Shown here piece by piece: positions 18,219-26,742 of a stretch of DNA of 58,248 bases (the stretch's first letter is position 1; each line of letters begins with the position of its first letter). Under the pieces are notes generated by a model. The model made no database searches. It saw nothing but the letters and a program-made list of their open reading frames with translations, and had not been told where the DNA came from. A program made the translations under genes and the position numbers. Origin of the DNA: an uncultured Ruminococcus sp. (GTDB lineage Bacteria > Bacillota > Clostridia > Oscillospirales > Acutalibacteraceae); assembly GCA_902794395.1 (NCBI GenBank), contig CADBHB010000014.1:1-58248 (forward strand), given 5' to 3'.

Positions 18219-19553
18219 TTACGCCTTTTTCGCGGTGGATAGGAACATTGTCTTCAGTGTTTTGTTGTCCGCTTCACCGGTGTCCTCAAGAGCGTTCTTC
18301 TTCTGGAACGCCTTTACAGCGGCTTCGGAGTCGTTGCCGTAGAAGCCCGTAACATTGTTGTCGGACTTTTTAAGGTAGCCCAGATCCTCAAGGCGCTGCT
18401 GCATAGCCTTTACGTCGTCGCCGTCGTCATATTTTTCCAGCGACAAGCCGTCCAAGTCGATATTGTAGTCTGCGGAAAGATCCTTCGCCGCGGGCGCTGT
18501 GGTAGGCTGAGTAGCGGGCGCGGTGGTCGCAGGCTGCGAGGGATTGGTCGCGGGCTGAGTCGCGTTCGCGGCAGGCTTTGAAGCGGGCTGCGTCGCAGGC
18601 TGAGTGGAGTTGGTTTTCTTGGCGGGCGCGGTGGTCGCCGGCACCTCGTCGGGAGTCGCGGAGCCGTTTTTGCCGTAGATGGCGTCGATCATGGTTTGCA
18701 GGGTGTCGATGGCAGTCTGACCCGGGCGGCACATATGGGTGTAGGGAATCTGCACCAGCTTGTTGTTCTTGACCGCGAGGCTCTTTGAAAGATCGGGATC
18801 TGCCTTGATTGCGTCAAGGGTAGGCTCGTCGGAGTAAAAGATATAATTGGGGTTGACGCCGCTGAAGCTCTTGTTGTCGAGCTTGTCGTAATCGGAGCTG
18901 TTGGCGGTTATTACGCAGTCGGTGTGCTCCATAAGCACGTTGCCGAAGTGACCTGTGGTCATGGGGTGCAGACCGCCGTTTTTGTAGTACAGGTAGCAGA
19001 TGGTGGGCTTGGCGGCGCCGCCGTTGCCTGCCACACCGCTCCACAGGCGGTCGAGCTCCTCGGTGAGCTGTTCAAAGGAGGCGTCCGCATAGCGCAGACC
19101 CGCGTCCTTGCCGCCGAGTATTTTGCCGATGGTTTCGTAGGTGACCTTCACCTCGTTAAGGCTTTCAGGGTGCTGCAGCTTGATGACCTTGATGTTGTGC
19201 TCCTCCAAATTCGATTTGGCGGTATCGCTTAGCTCGTCGTTGCAAAAGACGATGTCGGCTTTAAGGCTGACTATCTTGTTCACGTCGGGGTTGCTGGCGG
19301 TGCCCACTACGGGAGCAGCCTCAAGCTCCTGCTGATCTACGTCGCTGCTTCTGCCGACGAATTTGCGCTCGTAATCCATATACGCGATGATGTCCGCGGT
19401 GGGCGCGTCGAGCACGACGATATTTTTCGGTTCGGATTTGATGGTGTAGTTGGCGACCTCTACGGGGTAGTTTTTGTCTTTGCAGCCTGTCAGCGCCGCG
19501 GCGAGCGTTGCCGCGATAAGGACAGCCAGCATCAAAGAAACAAGCTTTTTCAT
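18219..19553 (-). CDS. Substrate-binding lipoprotein fused to peptidoglycan-binding domain
   Basis: A 444-residue exported lipoprotein. The signal peptide ends in the lipobox AALTGC. Residues about 30-300 form a type III periplasmic-binding fold like BtuF/FepB (SEPKNIVVLDAPTADIIAYM, SLKADIVFCNDELSD, PNYIFYSDEPTLDAIKADP), usually binding siderophore, heme or cobalamin. A Thr/Ala/Pro/Gln-rich linker of about 60 residues follows, then a PG_binding_1 domain (DDVKAMQQRLEDLGYL, FYGNDSEAAVKAFQKKNAL). I start at ATG 19553 (GGAGG six bases away). No ABC permease or ATPase gene lies nearby. It follows the DUF815 gene by 51 bases and may share its transcript. Confidence 0.82.
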   Translation of the reverse strand: MKKLVSLMLAVLIAATLAAALTGCKDKNYPVEVANYTIKSEPKNIVVLDAPTADIIAYMDYERKFVGRSSDVDQQELEAAPVVGTASNPDVNKIVSLKADIVFCNDELSDTAKSNLEEHNIKVIKLQHPESLNEVKVTYETIGKILGGKDAGLRYADASFEQLTEELDRLWSGVAGNGGAAKPTICYLYYKNGGLHPMTTGHFGNVLMEHTDCVITANSSDYDKLDNKSFSGVNPNYIFYSDEPTLDAIKADPDLSKSLAVKNNKLVQIPYTHMCRPGQTAIDTLQTMIDAIYGKNGSATPDEVPATTAPAKKTNSTQPATQPASKPAANATQPATNPSQPATTAPATQPTTAPAAKDLSADYNIDLDGLSLEKYDDGDDVKAMQQRLEDLGYLKKSDNNVTGFYGNDSEAAVKAFQKKNALEDTGEADNKTLKTMFLSTAKKA

Positions 19554-19604
19554 ATAAACCTCCTGTAAATCCTGCTGATAACGCAAATCGATTAACGCGG
19601 CGGA

Positions 19605-20858
19605 TCAGCAGAAAAGTGATTCCACATATTGTTTGGCACAGCGCGGAGAGCGTCCGCCTCGTGCCAGCGCAAAGCGCTCGGCGCCCGCGCAAAGGGTTTG
19701 GTCGTCTGTTGTCAGCCCTTGTTGATTTGCCAGGGCGCGAACTATGTCCAGATATTCGTTCTTGGTGGGCACGGTGTAGCGCACCGCAAGCCCGAAGCGG
19801 TCGGACAGCGACAGGGTCTCCTGCATGTTGTCGCGGGTGTTGATGTCGTCGACCTCGGCGGCGCGGTCTGAAAGCCGCTCCTTGACGATGTGACGGCGGT
19901 TAGACGTGGCGTATATCAGCGCGTTGCGCGGACGTGCCGCCAAACCGCCCTCCAGCACTGCCTTGAGCGAGGTGTAGCTTCGGTCCTGGTGCTGAAAGGA
20001 CAGATCGTCTATAAAAATGATGAACTTCATCGGCAGGTGGGCTATCTTGTCCACCAGCAGGGGAAACTCCATCAGCTGCTCCTTGGGCATCTCAACTATG
20101 CGCAGTCCCTCGCGGCGGAACTCGTTAGCCATCGCCTTTACGGTAGAGCTTTTTCCGGTGCCCATGTCGCCGTAAAGCAGGCAGTTGTTGCAGCTTTTGC
20201 CGTCGAGGAAGGCGCGGGTGTTTTTTAGCACTTTGTCGCGCTGCAGCTCATAGCCCGTAAAATCATCCAAATCGATGGCGTCGTGGTTGAGCACAGGGCG
20301 AATGTCGCCGTCGCGCCAGATAAACGCCTTGTAGCGGGCAAACATACCGCAGCCGTTTTCGCGGTACCACTGCGCTATCCGTTTGAGCGAGCCGTCAAAC
20401 ATACGGAAGCTTTCGGCGCAGTCGCCGCTTTGCCATTTGGGCAGAGCAGGGGCGATGTCGCCAAGCTCGTCAAAGCGCGCGTAAGAGCGCAGCACTTCCT
20501 CGCTTTGCAGGTTGGCGGCGGATAGGATAGCCTCGCAGTCGCGGCGCACCGCGCGCAGGACTTCGTCGGGCAGCGTTTCGCAGTCGCCGCCGGCGGCAGC
20601 GCGGGTAAATACGTTTTCGTCAAACAGCGCCGCCTCGGTAAAGGCGTAGGCGAGCTTGTCGCTGCAGTTTCGCTCGCATATCAGCGCGTAAAACTCGCCG
20701 TAGCGGCTCAAAAATTCCTCGGGTTCGCCATCCAGCGCGCAAAGCATTTTATAGAACGCCTTTGGGACGCTGCGGTCCAAAATGCCGCGAAAAACGCTGA
20801 GCGAGGCAAGATTCAATTTTGCGGTTATGACGGGATCCATTTTCATCATTCCATTCAT
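19605..20858 (-). CDS. DUF815 family AAA+ ATPase
   Basis: A 417-residue cytoplasmic ATPase. Walker A is GDMGTGKSSTVKAM near residue 232, Walker B FIIFIDDLSF near 280, with sensor segment ALIYATSNRRHIVKE near 316 and YTVPTKNEYLDIV towards the end; all are typical of DUF815, whose function is unknown. The N-terminal 190 residues are helical and unrecognised. Start choice is uncertain: the -10 element ends only five bases before ATG 20858, so the message would be leaderless or start at one of the Met codons at 20849, 20846 or 20840. Confidence 0.85.
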   Translation of the reverse strand: MNGMMKMDPVITAKLNLASLSVFRGILDRSVPKAFYKMLCALDGEPEEFLSRYGEFYALICERNCSDKLAYAFTEAALFDENVFTRAAAGGDCETLPDEVLRAVRRDCEAILSAANLQSEEVLRSYARFDELGDIAPALPKWQSGDCAESFRMFDGSLKRIAQWYRENGCGMFARYKAFIWRDGDIRPVLNHDAIDLDDFTGYELQRDKVLKNTRAFLDGKSCNNCLLYGDMGTGKSSTVKAMANEFRREGLRIVEMPKEQLMEFPLLVDKIAHLPMKFIIFIDDLSFQHQDRSYTSLKAVLEGGLAARPRNALIYATSNRRHIVKERLSDRAAEVDDINTRDNMQETLSLSDRFGLAVRYTVPTKNEYLDIVRALANQQGLTTDDQTLCAGAERFALARGGRSPRCAKQYVESLFC

Positions 20859-20863
20859 CGTTT

Positions 20864-20892
20864 ATTTTACGCTTTTTTGCTCGATTAGTCAA
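20864..20892 (-). promoter_or_regulatory. Promoter of the DUF815 gene
   Basis: Minus strand TTGACT (20892-20887), 17-bp spacer, TAAAAT (20869-20864). It lies directly against the annotated ATG. Confidence 0.6.
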
Positions 20893-21017
20893 CGTTTTTT
20901 TCGATAAAGAGAGGTGGATACGGCAAAAGAGTTTTTTACATTATGCTTCAAATGAAACAAAAGCCCCCAAAACTGTGTTAAAATAATCTAAATATTGATT
21001 ACACGGAGGCTGATAGA

Positions 21018-24000
21018 ATGTCAGACGTTATCAGAATTTTTGTGGAAAAACGCGACGGCTTCAATGTTGTTGCCAAGCAGACCCTTTGGGACATCCGCCA
21101 CAACCTGCGGATGATGAACGTTACCGACCTCAGATATATAGTGCGCTATGATATTGAGGGGCTTACAAAGGACGAGTATGACAAGGCGAAGGGCATAGTG
21201 CTTTCCGAGCCAAACGCCGACGTTATCTACGAGGAGACCCTGCCCGTAGAGGACGGCTGGCGCGTGTTCGCCATGGAGTATCTGCCCGGTCAGTACGACC
21301 AGCGCGGCGACTCCGCCGAGCAGTGCGTGCAGCTTTTGACACAGGGCGAACGCTGCAAGGTGCTGACCGCGCGCGTTATCTGCCTCAAGGGCGACATTAC
21401 CGACGACGACCAAAAGAAGATAGAGGACTATCTCATCAACCCCGTGGAGAGCCGGCTCGCCTCTCTGGACAAGCCCGCGACCCTCGACATGGAAACTCCC
21501 GTGCCCGAAAACGTAAAGCGGGTAGAGGGCTTTATCGCGTGGAACGACGAGGAAATGGCGGAATACTACGGCTCAATGGGCTTTGCCATGACGCTCGCCG
21601 ACCTTAAGTTCTGCCGCGACTACTTCCGCGACACCGAACACCGCGACCCCAGCGTTACCGAGCTGCGCGTGATAGACACCTACTGGTCGGATCACTGCCG
21701 CCACACCACCTTCCTCACCCGCTTAAGCGAGATCGAGATAGAAAGAGCGGCGCTGGGCAAGGTCATCGAGGACGCGCTCAGAGAATACTACGCCACCCGC
21801 AGCGAGGTCTACGGAAAAGACACCAAACGCATCGTGTCGCTGATGGACATGGCGCTTATGGGCATGAAGTCCCTGAAAAAGAAGGGCATGATACCCGATC
21901 TTGACGAGAGCGATGAGATAAACGCCTGCTCCATCGAGGTGCCCGTCACCATCGACGGCAAAACCGAGCAGTGGCTGGTGCAGTTCAAAAACGAGACCCA
22001 CAACCATCCCACCGAGATCGAGCCCTTCGGCGGCGCGGCTACCTGCCTGGGCGGAGCTATCCGCGACCCGCTGTCGGGACGCGCCTATGTCTATCAGGCT
22101 ATGCGCGTGACCGGATCCGGCGACCCCACCACTCCCTTTGACAAGACCCTGCACGGCAAGCTGCCCTCCCGCAAGATAACCACGGGCGCGGCTAACGGCT
22201 ACAGCTCCTACGGCAACCAGATCGGTCTGGCTACCGGTCAGGTCGTGGAGCTCTACGACAAGGGCTATGTGGCAAAGCGCATGGAGATCGGCGCGGTAAT
22301 AGGCGCTTCTCCCAAGGAGAACGTCATCCGCGAGGTGCCCATGCCCGACGATGTGATCGTCCTGCTGGGCGGCAGAACGGGACGCGACGGCTGCGGCGGC
22401 GCTACCGGCTCCTCAAAGGCGCACACCGAAAGCTCCATCGAGACCTGCGGCGCCGAGGTGCAAAAGGGCAACCCGCCCACAGAGCGCAAAATACAGCGCC
22501 TGTTCCGCAACCCCAAGGTGGCTAAGCTTATCAAGAGGTGCAACGACTTCGGCGCGGGCGGCGTGTGCGTCGCCATCGGCGAGCTTGCCGACGGACTCAC
22601 CGTAGACCTCGACAAGGTAACTAAGAAATATGACGGACTTGACGGCACCGAGCTGGCTATCTCCGAATCGCAGGAGAGAATGGCAGTGGTGCTGGACAAG
22701 GCAGATGTAGATAAATTTATCGAATACGCGGCGACCGAAAATCTGGAGGCGACCGCCGTGGCGGTCGTGACCGAAAGCCCGCGTCTTACCATGAACTGGC
22801 GCGGCGACACCATCGTCGACCTCAGCCGCGAGTTTCTGAACACCAACGGCGTCACCCAGGAGGCAAAGGCGTATATCGCGGCTCCCAAGGCGGAGGACTG
22901 CTACCGCGAGGCGTGCCCCGAGGAGCTTTGCGACCTTCCCTTTGAGGAGGCTGTCGCCGAGAACCTCGGCAGACTCAACGTTTGCTCACAGATAGGACTT
23001 TCCGAGCGCTTCGACGCTTCCATCGGCGCGGCAACGGTCATCATGCCCTTCGGCGGCAAGACCCAGCTGACCCCGCAGGAGGCTATGGCGGCTAAGATAC
23101 CGCTTGAAAAGGGCGAGACCGACGACGCGACAGCCATGAGCTACGGTTACATCCCCGGGGTGTCTCGCTGGAGCCCCTTCCACGGCTCGGCATACGCGGT
23201 GGTCGAAAGTACCTCAAAGCTGCTGGCTGTAGGCGCCGACCCGCTGACCGCCAGACTCACCTTCCAGGAGTATTTTGAAAGATTAAAGGACGACCCCTCC
23301 CGCTGGGGCAAGCCCGCGGCGGCGCTGCTGGGCGCTATGCAGGCGCAGCTGCGTCTGGGTCTGCCGTCCATCGGCGGCAAGGACAGCATGTCCGGTTCCT
23401 TTGAGGACATCGACGTTCCGCCCACGCTGGTAAGCTTCGCGGTGGCTATGACCAAGGCCGGCAAGACCGTTTCCGCCGAATTCAAGCAGGCGGGCAGCAG
23501 GGTCATCTATGTGCCCGTGCCCGAAAACAAAAGCACCCTCATGCCCGACTGGACAAAGCTGAAGGAGATGTACAAGGCGGTCTACGCCCTGATGAGCAGC
23601 GGCAAGGTGCTCTCCGCCTCCGTAGTTAAGGAAGGCGGCGCTGCGGCGAGCGTCTGCAAGGCGTGCTTCGGAAACCTCCTCGGCTTCCGCTTCACAAAGG
23701 AACTCACAAACAAGGAGCTGTTTGCCCCGCTTTCCGGCTCGCTCGTGCTCGAGCTTGCCGACGGCGCACAGCTTGACGATAATGTTTTGTACTACGAGCT
23801 GGGTACCGTCACCGACGACGGCAAGGTCACAATGGGAAGCAAGTCCGTTGAGGTGAAGGCTCTTATCGACCGCTGGACCGCGCCGCTGGAGAAGGTGTTC
23901 CCCACACAGGCGGAGTGCCCCGAGATCACGGTGGACGCGCCGCTCTTCACCGAGCGCAACACAGGCTCTCCCGTGATCAAGACGGCGAAGCCCAAGGTGT

Positions 24001-24785
24001 TCATCCCCGTATTCCCCGGCACCAACTGCGAGGTAGACACCGCGCGCGCCTTTGAAAAGGCAGGCGCCGAGGTCGAGATGCTCATTGTAAAGAACCTCAC
24101 CCAGCAGGGCATAGAGGAGACCATCGATAATATGGAGAAGCTTATCCGCGAGTCGCAGATGATAATGCTGCCCGGCGGCTTCTCCGGCGGCGACGAGCCC
24201 GACGGCTCCGGCAAGTTCATCGCCACCACCTTCCGCAACCCGCGCGTTGCCGAGGCGGTAAACGACCTGCTTAAAAACCGAGACGGCCTCATGCTCGGCA
24301 TCTGCAACGGCTTCCAGGCGCTGATAAAGCTCGGTCTGGTGCCCTACGGCGAGATCCGCGACCTCAAGCCCACCGATCCGACCCTTACCTTCAACACGGT
24401 CGGCAGACATATCTCGCACATGGCTTACACGCGTGTGACTTCCGTCAAGTCTCCGTGGTTCGCGGGTGTTGAAGCGGGCGACGTATTCGCGATCCCCGTG
24501 TCGCACGGCGAAGGCAGATTCATGGCTGACGAGGAGACCGTGAAGGCGCTGGCGGCAAACGGACAGATCGCCACCCAGTATGTCGACCTCAGCGGCAAGC
24601 CCTCAAGCGACATAGCCTTCAACGTCAACGGCTCCGTCTGCGCCATCGAGGGCATAACCTCACCCGACGGCAGAGTGCTGGGCAAGATGGGTCACAGCGA
24701 ACGCAAGGGCGACAACCTCTATCAAAACGTCCCGTTTGAAAAGGATCAGAAAATCTTTGAAAGCGGCGTAAAATACTTTAGCTGA
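21018..24785 (+). CDS. purL: Phosphoribosylformylglycinamidine synthase, single-chain
   Basis: A 1255-residue enzyme for the fourth step of purine synthesis, converting FGAR, ATP and glutamine to FGAM. It is the fused single-chain form common in Clostridia: N-terminal PurS-like part, two AIRS-like halves (DTYWSDHCRHTTF, NETHNHPTEIEPFGGAATCLGG, SIGGKDSMSGSF) and a C-terminal class I glutaminase domain with KVFIPVFPGTNCEVD, nucleophile Cys in MLGICNGFQAL, and His in VSHGEGRF. The start has CGGAGG at good spacing. No other pur gene is adjacent and I saw no purine riboswitch in the 160-base gap upstream. A terminator follows. Confidence 0.97.
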   Translation: MSDVIRIFVEKRDGFNVVAKQTLWDIRHNLRMMNVTDLRYIVRYDIEGLTKDEYDKAKGIVLSEPNADVIYEETLPVEDGWRVFAMEYLPGQYDQRGDSAEQCVQLLTQGERCKVLTARVICLKGDITDDDQKKIEDYLINPVESRLASLDKPATLDMETPVPENVKRVEGFIAWNDEEMAEYYGSMGFAMTLADLKFCRDYFRDTEHRDPSVTELRVIDTYWSDHCRHTTFLTRLSEIEIERAALGKVIEDALREYYATRSEVYGKDTKRIVSLMDMALMGMKSLKKKGMIPDLDESDEINACSIEVPVTIDGKTEQWLVQFKNETHNHPTEIEPFGGAATCLGGAIRDPLSGRAYVYQAMRVTGSGDPTTPFDKTLHGKLPSRKITTGAANGYSSYGNQIGLATGQVVELYDKGYVAKRMEIGAVIGASPKENVIREVPMPDDVIVLLGGRTGRDGCGGATGSSKAHTESSIETCGAEVQKGNPPTERKIQRLFRNPKVAKLIKRCNDFGAGGVCVAIGELADGLTVDLDKVTKKYDGLDGTELAISESQERMAVVLDKADVDKFIEYAATENLEATAVAVVTESPRLTMNWRGDTIVDLSREFLNTNGVTQEAKAYIAAPKAEDCYREACPEELCDLPFEEAVAENLGRLNVCSQIGLSERFDASIGAATVIMPFGGKTQLTPQEAMAAKIPLEKGETDDATAMSYGYIPGVSRWSPFHGSAYAVVESTSKLLAVGADPLTARLTFQEYFERLKDDPSRWGKPAAALLGAMQAQLRLGLPSIGGKDSMSGSFEDIDVPPTLVSFAVAMTKAGKTVSAEFKQAGSRVIYVPVPENKSTLMPDWTKLKEMYKAVYALMSSGKVLSASVVKEGGAAASVCKACFGNLLGFRFTKELTNKELFAPLSGSLVLELADGAQLDDNVLYYELGTVTDDGKVTMGSKSVEVKALIDRWTAPLEKVFPTQAECPEITVDAPLFTERNTGSPVIKTAKPKVFIPVFPGTNCEVDTARAFEKAGAEVEMLIVKNLTQQGIEETIDNMEKLIRESQMIMLPGGFSGGDEPDGSGKFIATTFRNPRVAEAVNDLLKNRDGLMLGICNGFQALIKLGLVPYGEIRDLKPTDPTLTFNTVGRHISHMAYTRVTSVKSPWFAGVEAGDVFAIPVSHGEGRFMADEETVKALAANGQIATQYVDLSGKPSSDIAFNVNGSVCAIEGITSPDGRVLGKMGHSERKGDNLYQNVPFEKDQKIFESGVKYFS

Positions 24786-24791
24786 TACAAT

Positions 24792-24820
24792 AAGGGGCTG
24801 CGCGCGCAGCCCCTTCGTTT
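24792..24820 (+). terminator. purL terminator
   Basis: Twelve-bp perfect palindrome AAGGGGCTGCGC/GCGCAGCCCCTT followed by CGTTTT. Confidence 0.85.
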
Positions 24821-24821
24821 T

Positions 24822-24856
24822 GTCAAAAAAAGCGCCCCGGCAGGTTGTCGGGGCGT
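24822..24856 (-). terminator. Terminator of the HAD phosphatase gene
   Basis: Read on the minus strand, stem ACGCCCCGA/CCGGGGCGC (approximate) is followed by seven T. It sits 11 bases beyond the minus-strand stop codon and back to back with the purL terminator. Confidence 0.8.
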
Positions 24857-24866
24857 TGTGAATTAA

Positions 24867-25607
24867 TTAAACAGCGTCGGCTTTGCGAACGTGCGCAAGC
24901 GTTTGCTCGGTTACATACTGATAAAAGTCCTCAAAGCTGCCGTGACGGTAGCGGTCGATGTCCTTGCCGCGGCGGTTGATAAGACAGTCTGTTATCAAAA
25001 AGGTGTTAAAGCCCAGCTTGGCGGCGCACATATCCTCGTCGATGTCGTTGCCGACCATCAGGCTGTCCTCGGGCGAGATGCCGCAGAGCGAGCAGATGTC
25101 GAAATAATAGTTTAGGTTTGGCTTGCAGTAGGAGCAGTTGTCGTAGACCGTGATGAAATCAAAGTCGTTGGGGTCAAGCCCTGCCCAGCGGATGCGGGTG
25201 TAGGTGGCAGCCTTGGGAAAGATGGGGTTGGTGGCGACGGTCAGCTTGCAGCCGCAGGCTTTCAGCAGCGCCACCGTTTCGGCTACGGCGGGATTCACCG
25301 AAGTCGCCTCCTTTGCCGCGACAAACTCGTTGCGGTAAAAATCGTCAAAAGCGTCCTCATATACGCGCATATCCTTGTTGCAGGTGTGGTTCATCGCGCG
25401 CCAAAACAGCTCGCGGTTAAGGCAGTCGCCGTCATTTTTGCTCATAGCGGCGGCGCCGTTCCATATACCTTCCGCAAGCAGTTTGGGCGAAAGCTGCACC
25501 TGATGCGAAAAGCGCCGGCAAAACGCCTGCATATACAGCTCTATAAATTTGGGCAGATCCATCGGCAGCAGGGTGCCGTCCAAATCGAATAGTATGTTTT
25601 TTTGCAT
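24867..25607 (-). CDS. HAD-superfamily phosphatase
   Basis: A 246-residue cytoplasmic hydrolase of the haloacid dehalogenase fold. Motif I is LFDLDGTLLPMD at the N-terminus with the nucleophile Asp, motif II lies near LTVATNPIF, and motifs III/IV are NDFDFITVYDNCSYCKPN and SLMVGNDIDEDMCAAKLGF. A helical cap lies between motif I and II (PKFIELYMQAFCRRF...). The substrate is unknown. GAGGTG precedes ATG at seven bases. The gene is monocistronic, divergent from the dehydrogenase gene and convergent with purL, each side having its own promoter or terminator. Confidence 0.85.
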   Translation of the reverse strand: MQKNILFDLDGTLLPMDLPKFIELYMQAFCRRFSHQVQLSPKLLAEGIWNGAAAMSKNDGDCLNRELFWRAMNHTCNKDMRVYEDAFDDFYRNEFVAAKEATSVNPAVAETVALLKACGCKLTVATNPIFPKAATYTRIRWAGLDPNDFDFITVYDNCSYCKPNLNYYFDICSLCGISPEDSLMVGNDIDEDMCAAKLGFNTFLITDCLINRRGKDIDRYRHGSFEDFYQYVTEQTLAHVRKADAV

Positions 25608-25626
25608 GCTTTAGCACCTCACCAAC

Positions 25627-25655
25627 ATTTTATCACGTTTTGCGCATAATATCAA
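25627..25655 (-). promoter_or_regulatory. Promoter of the HAD gene
   Basis: Minus strand TTGATA (25655-25650), 17-bp spacer, TAAAAT (25632-25627). Confidence 0.65.
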
Positions 25656-25656
25656 G

Positions 25657-25685
25657 TTGATTTGCTAAAAAATTTGTGATACAAT
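25657..25685 (+). promoter_or_regulatory. Promoter of the hydroxyacid dehydrogenase gene
   Basis: TTGATT at 25657-25662, 17-bp spacer, TACAAT at 25680-25685. Its -35 is separated from the divergent promoter's -35 by one base. Confidence 0.65.
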
Positions 25686-25702
25686 AGCGTTGGAGTGATA
25701 AT

Positions 25703-26650
25703 ATGAAAATCGTTTTGACCGACGCTCAAACCGTCGTTGATGAATTGGTGAACGCCGACCCGCTGCGGGAGCTGGGCGAGGTGGCGGAATACGGGCTGCT
25801 GGGCTACGAGGAGATAGCGGAAAGCATAGCCGACGCCGACGTGGTCGTGGTAAACAAGACCCTTCTCGACCCCTACACCCTGCGGCTGGCAAAAAACCTG
25901 AAATACATCGGGCTGTTTGCCACGGGCTACAATAATATCGACATCGACTACTGCCGCGAGCACGGCATCGCCGTCTGCAACGCGGGTTCTTATTCCACCA
26001 ACGCGGTGGCGCAGCACACCTTCGCGCTGATTTTGGAGGCGTTCAACAAAACCTCAAAATATGACCGGTATGTCCACGACGGGCTGTGGAAGCGCAGTCC
26101 CACCTTTTCGCCCTTTGTCTATCCTCTCAACGAGCTGGCGGGCAAGACCCTGGGCATAGTGGGTCTGGGCGCGATAGGTACGGCGGTGGCAAAGATAGGC
26201 AACGCCTTCGGGATGAGGGTCATCGGCTGCAACCGCAGCGAAAAGCACCTCGACGGCGTGGAAACGGTCGGCTTTGAAAAGTTGCTGAGGGAGAGCGACG
26301 TGGTCAGCGTGCACTGTCCGCTGAACGCGGATTCAAAGGAAATGTTCAACAAAAACGCTTTTGCCAAGATGAAGCGCGGCGCGGTGTTTGTCAACACGGC
26401 GCGCGGCGGCGTGGTGGCTGAGCGCGACCTGTACGAGGCGCTGCAAAGCGGTCAGATCGGCATGGCGGCGGTGGATACCCTCTGCGTAGAGCCTATGGAG
26501 GAGGACTGCATACTCATGGGTGCGCCTAACTGCATAATGACCCCGCATATCGCCTGGGCGCCAGTAGAGACCCGCGAGCGGCTCATGGGCATCGTGGTCA
26601 ACAACATCAAAAACTTTTTCGCGGGACACCCGACCAACCTGGTGACCTAA
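25703..26650 (+). CDS. D-2-hydroxyacid dehydrogenase
   Basis: A 315-residue NAD(P)-dependent oxidoreductase that interconverts a 2-hydroxyacid and a 2-oxoacid. The nucleotide loop is GIVGLGAIGTAVAKIG near residue 150; the catalytic set is Arg in VNTARGGVV, Glu in EPMEEDCIL and His in MTPHIAWAP. The N-terminal catalytic domain contains FATGYNNIDIDYC. The pattern matches the glycerate/hydroxypyruvate-like group rather than D-lactate dehydrogenase, but the substrate is not fixed by sequence. GGAG lies nine bases before ATG. It has its own promoter and a shared bidirectional terminator. Confidence 0.9.
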   Translation: MKIVLTDAQTVVDELVNADPLRELGEVAEYGLLGYEEIAESIADADVVVVNKTLLDPYTLRLAKNLKYIGLFATGYNNIDIDYCREHGIAVCNAGSYSTNAVAQHTFALILEAFNKTSKYDRYVHDGLWKRSPTFSPFVYPLNELAGKTLGIVGLGAIGTAVAKIGNAFGMRVIGCNRSEKHLDGVETVGFEKLLRESDVVSVHCPLNADSKEMFNKNAFAKMKRGAVFVNTARGGVVAERDLYEALQSGQIGMAAVDTLCVEPMEEDCILMGAPNCIMTPHIAWAPVETRERLMGIVVNNIKNFFAGHPTNLVT

Positions 26651-26690
26651 CGCCGCGTTACGGCGCGGCAAGCGTTTTCATGTAAATCAA

Positions 26691-26719
26691 AAAGCGGCGG
26701 AGCGTTCCGCCGCTTTTGT
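26691..26719. terminator. Bidirectional terminator between convergent genes
   Basis: Eleven-bp stem AAAGCGGCGGA/TCCGCCGCTTT with GCGT loop, T-rich on the plus side and A-rich before it, so it can end both the dehydrogenase gene and the five-gene minus-strand operon. Confidence 0.8.
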
Positions 26720-26742
26720 TTGGTTTTAAGGGACTGCGCGCG

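Noticed and set aside
20893-21017. Purine riboswitch or PurBox upstream of purL
   Set aside because: No purine aptamer core or PurBox match could be seen in the 120-base gap.
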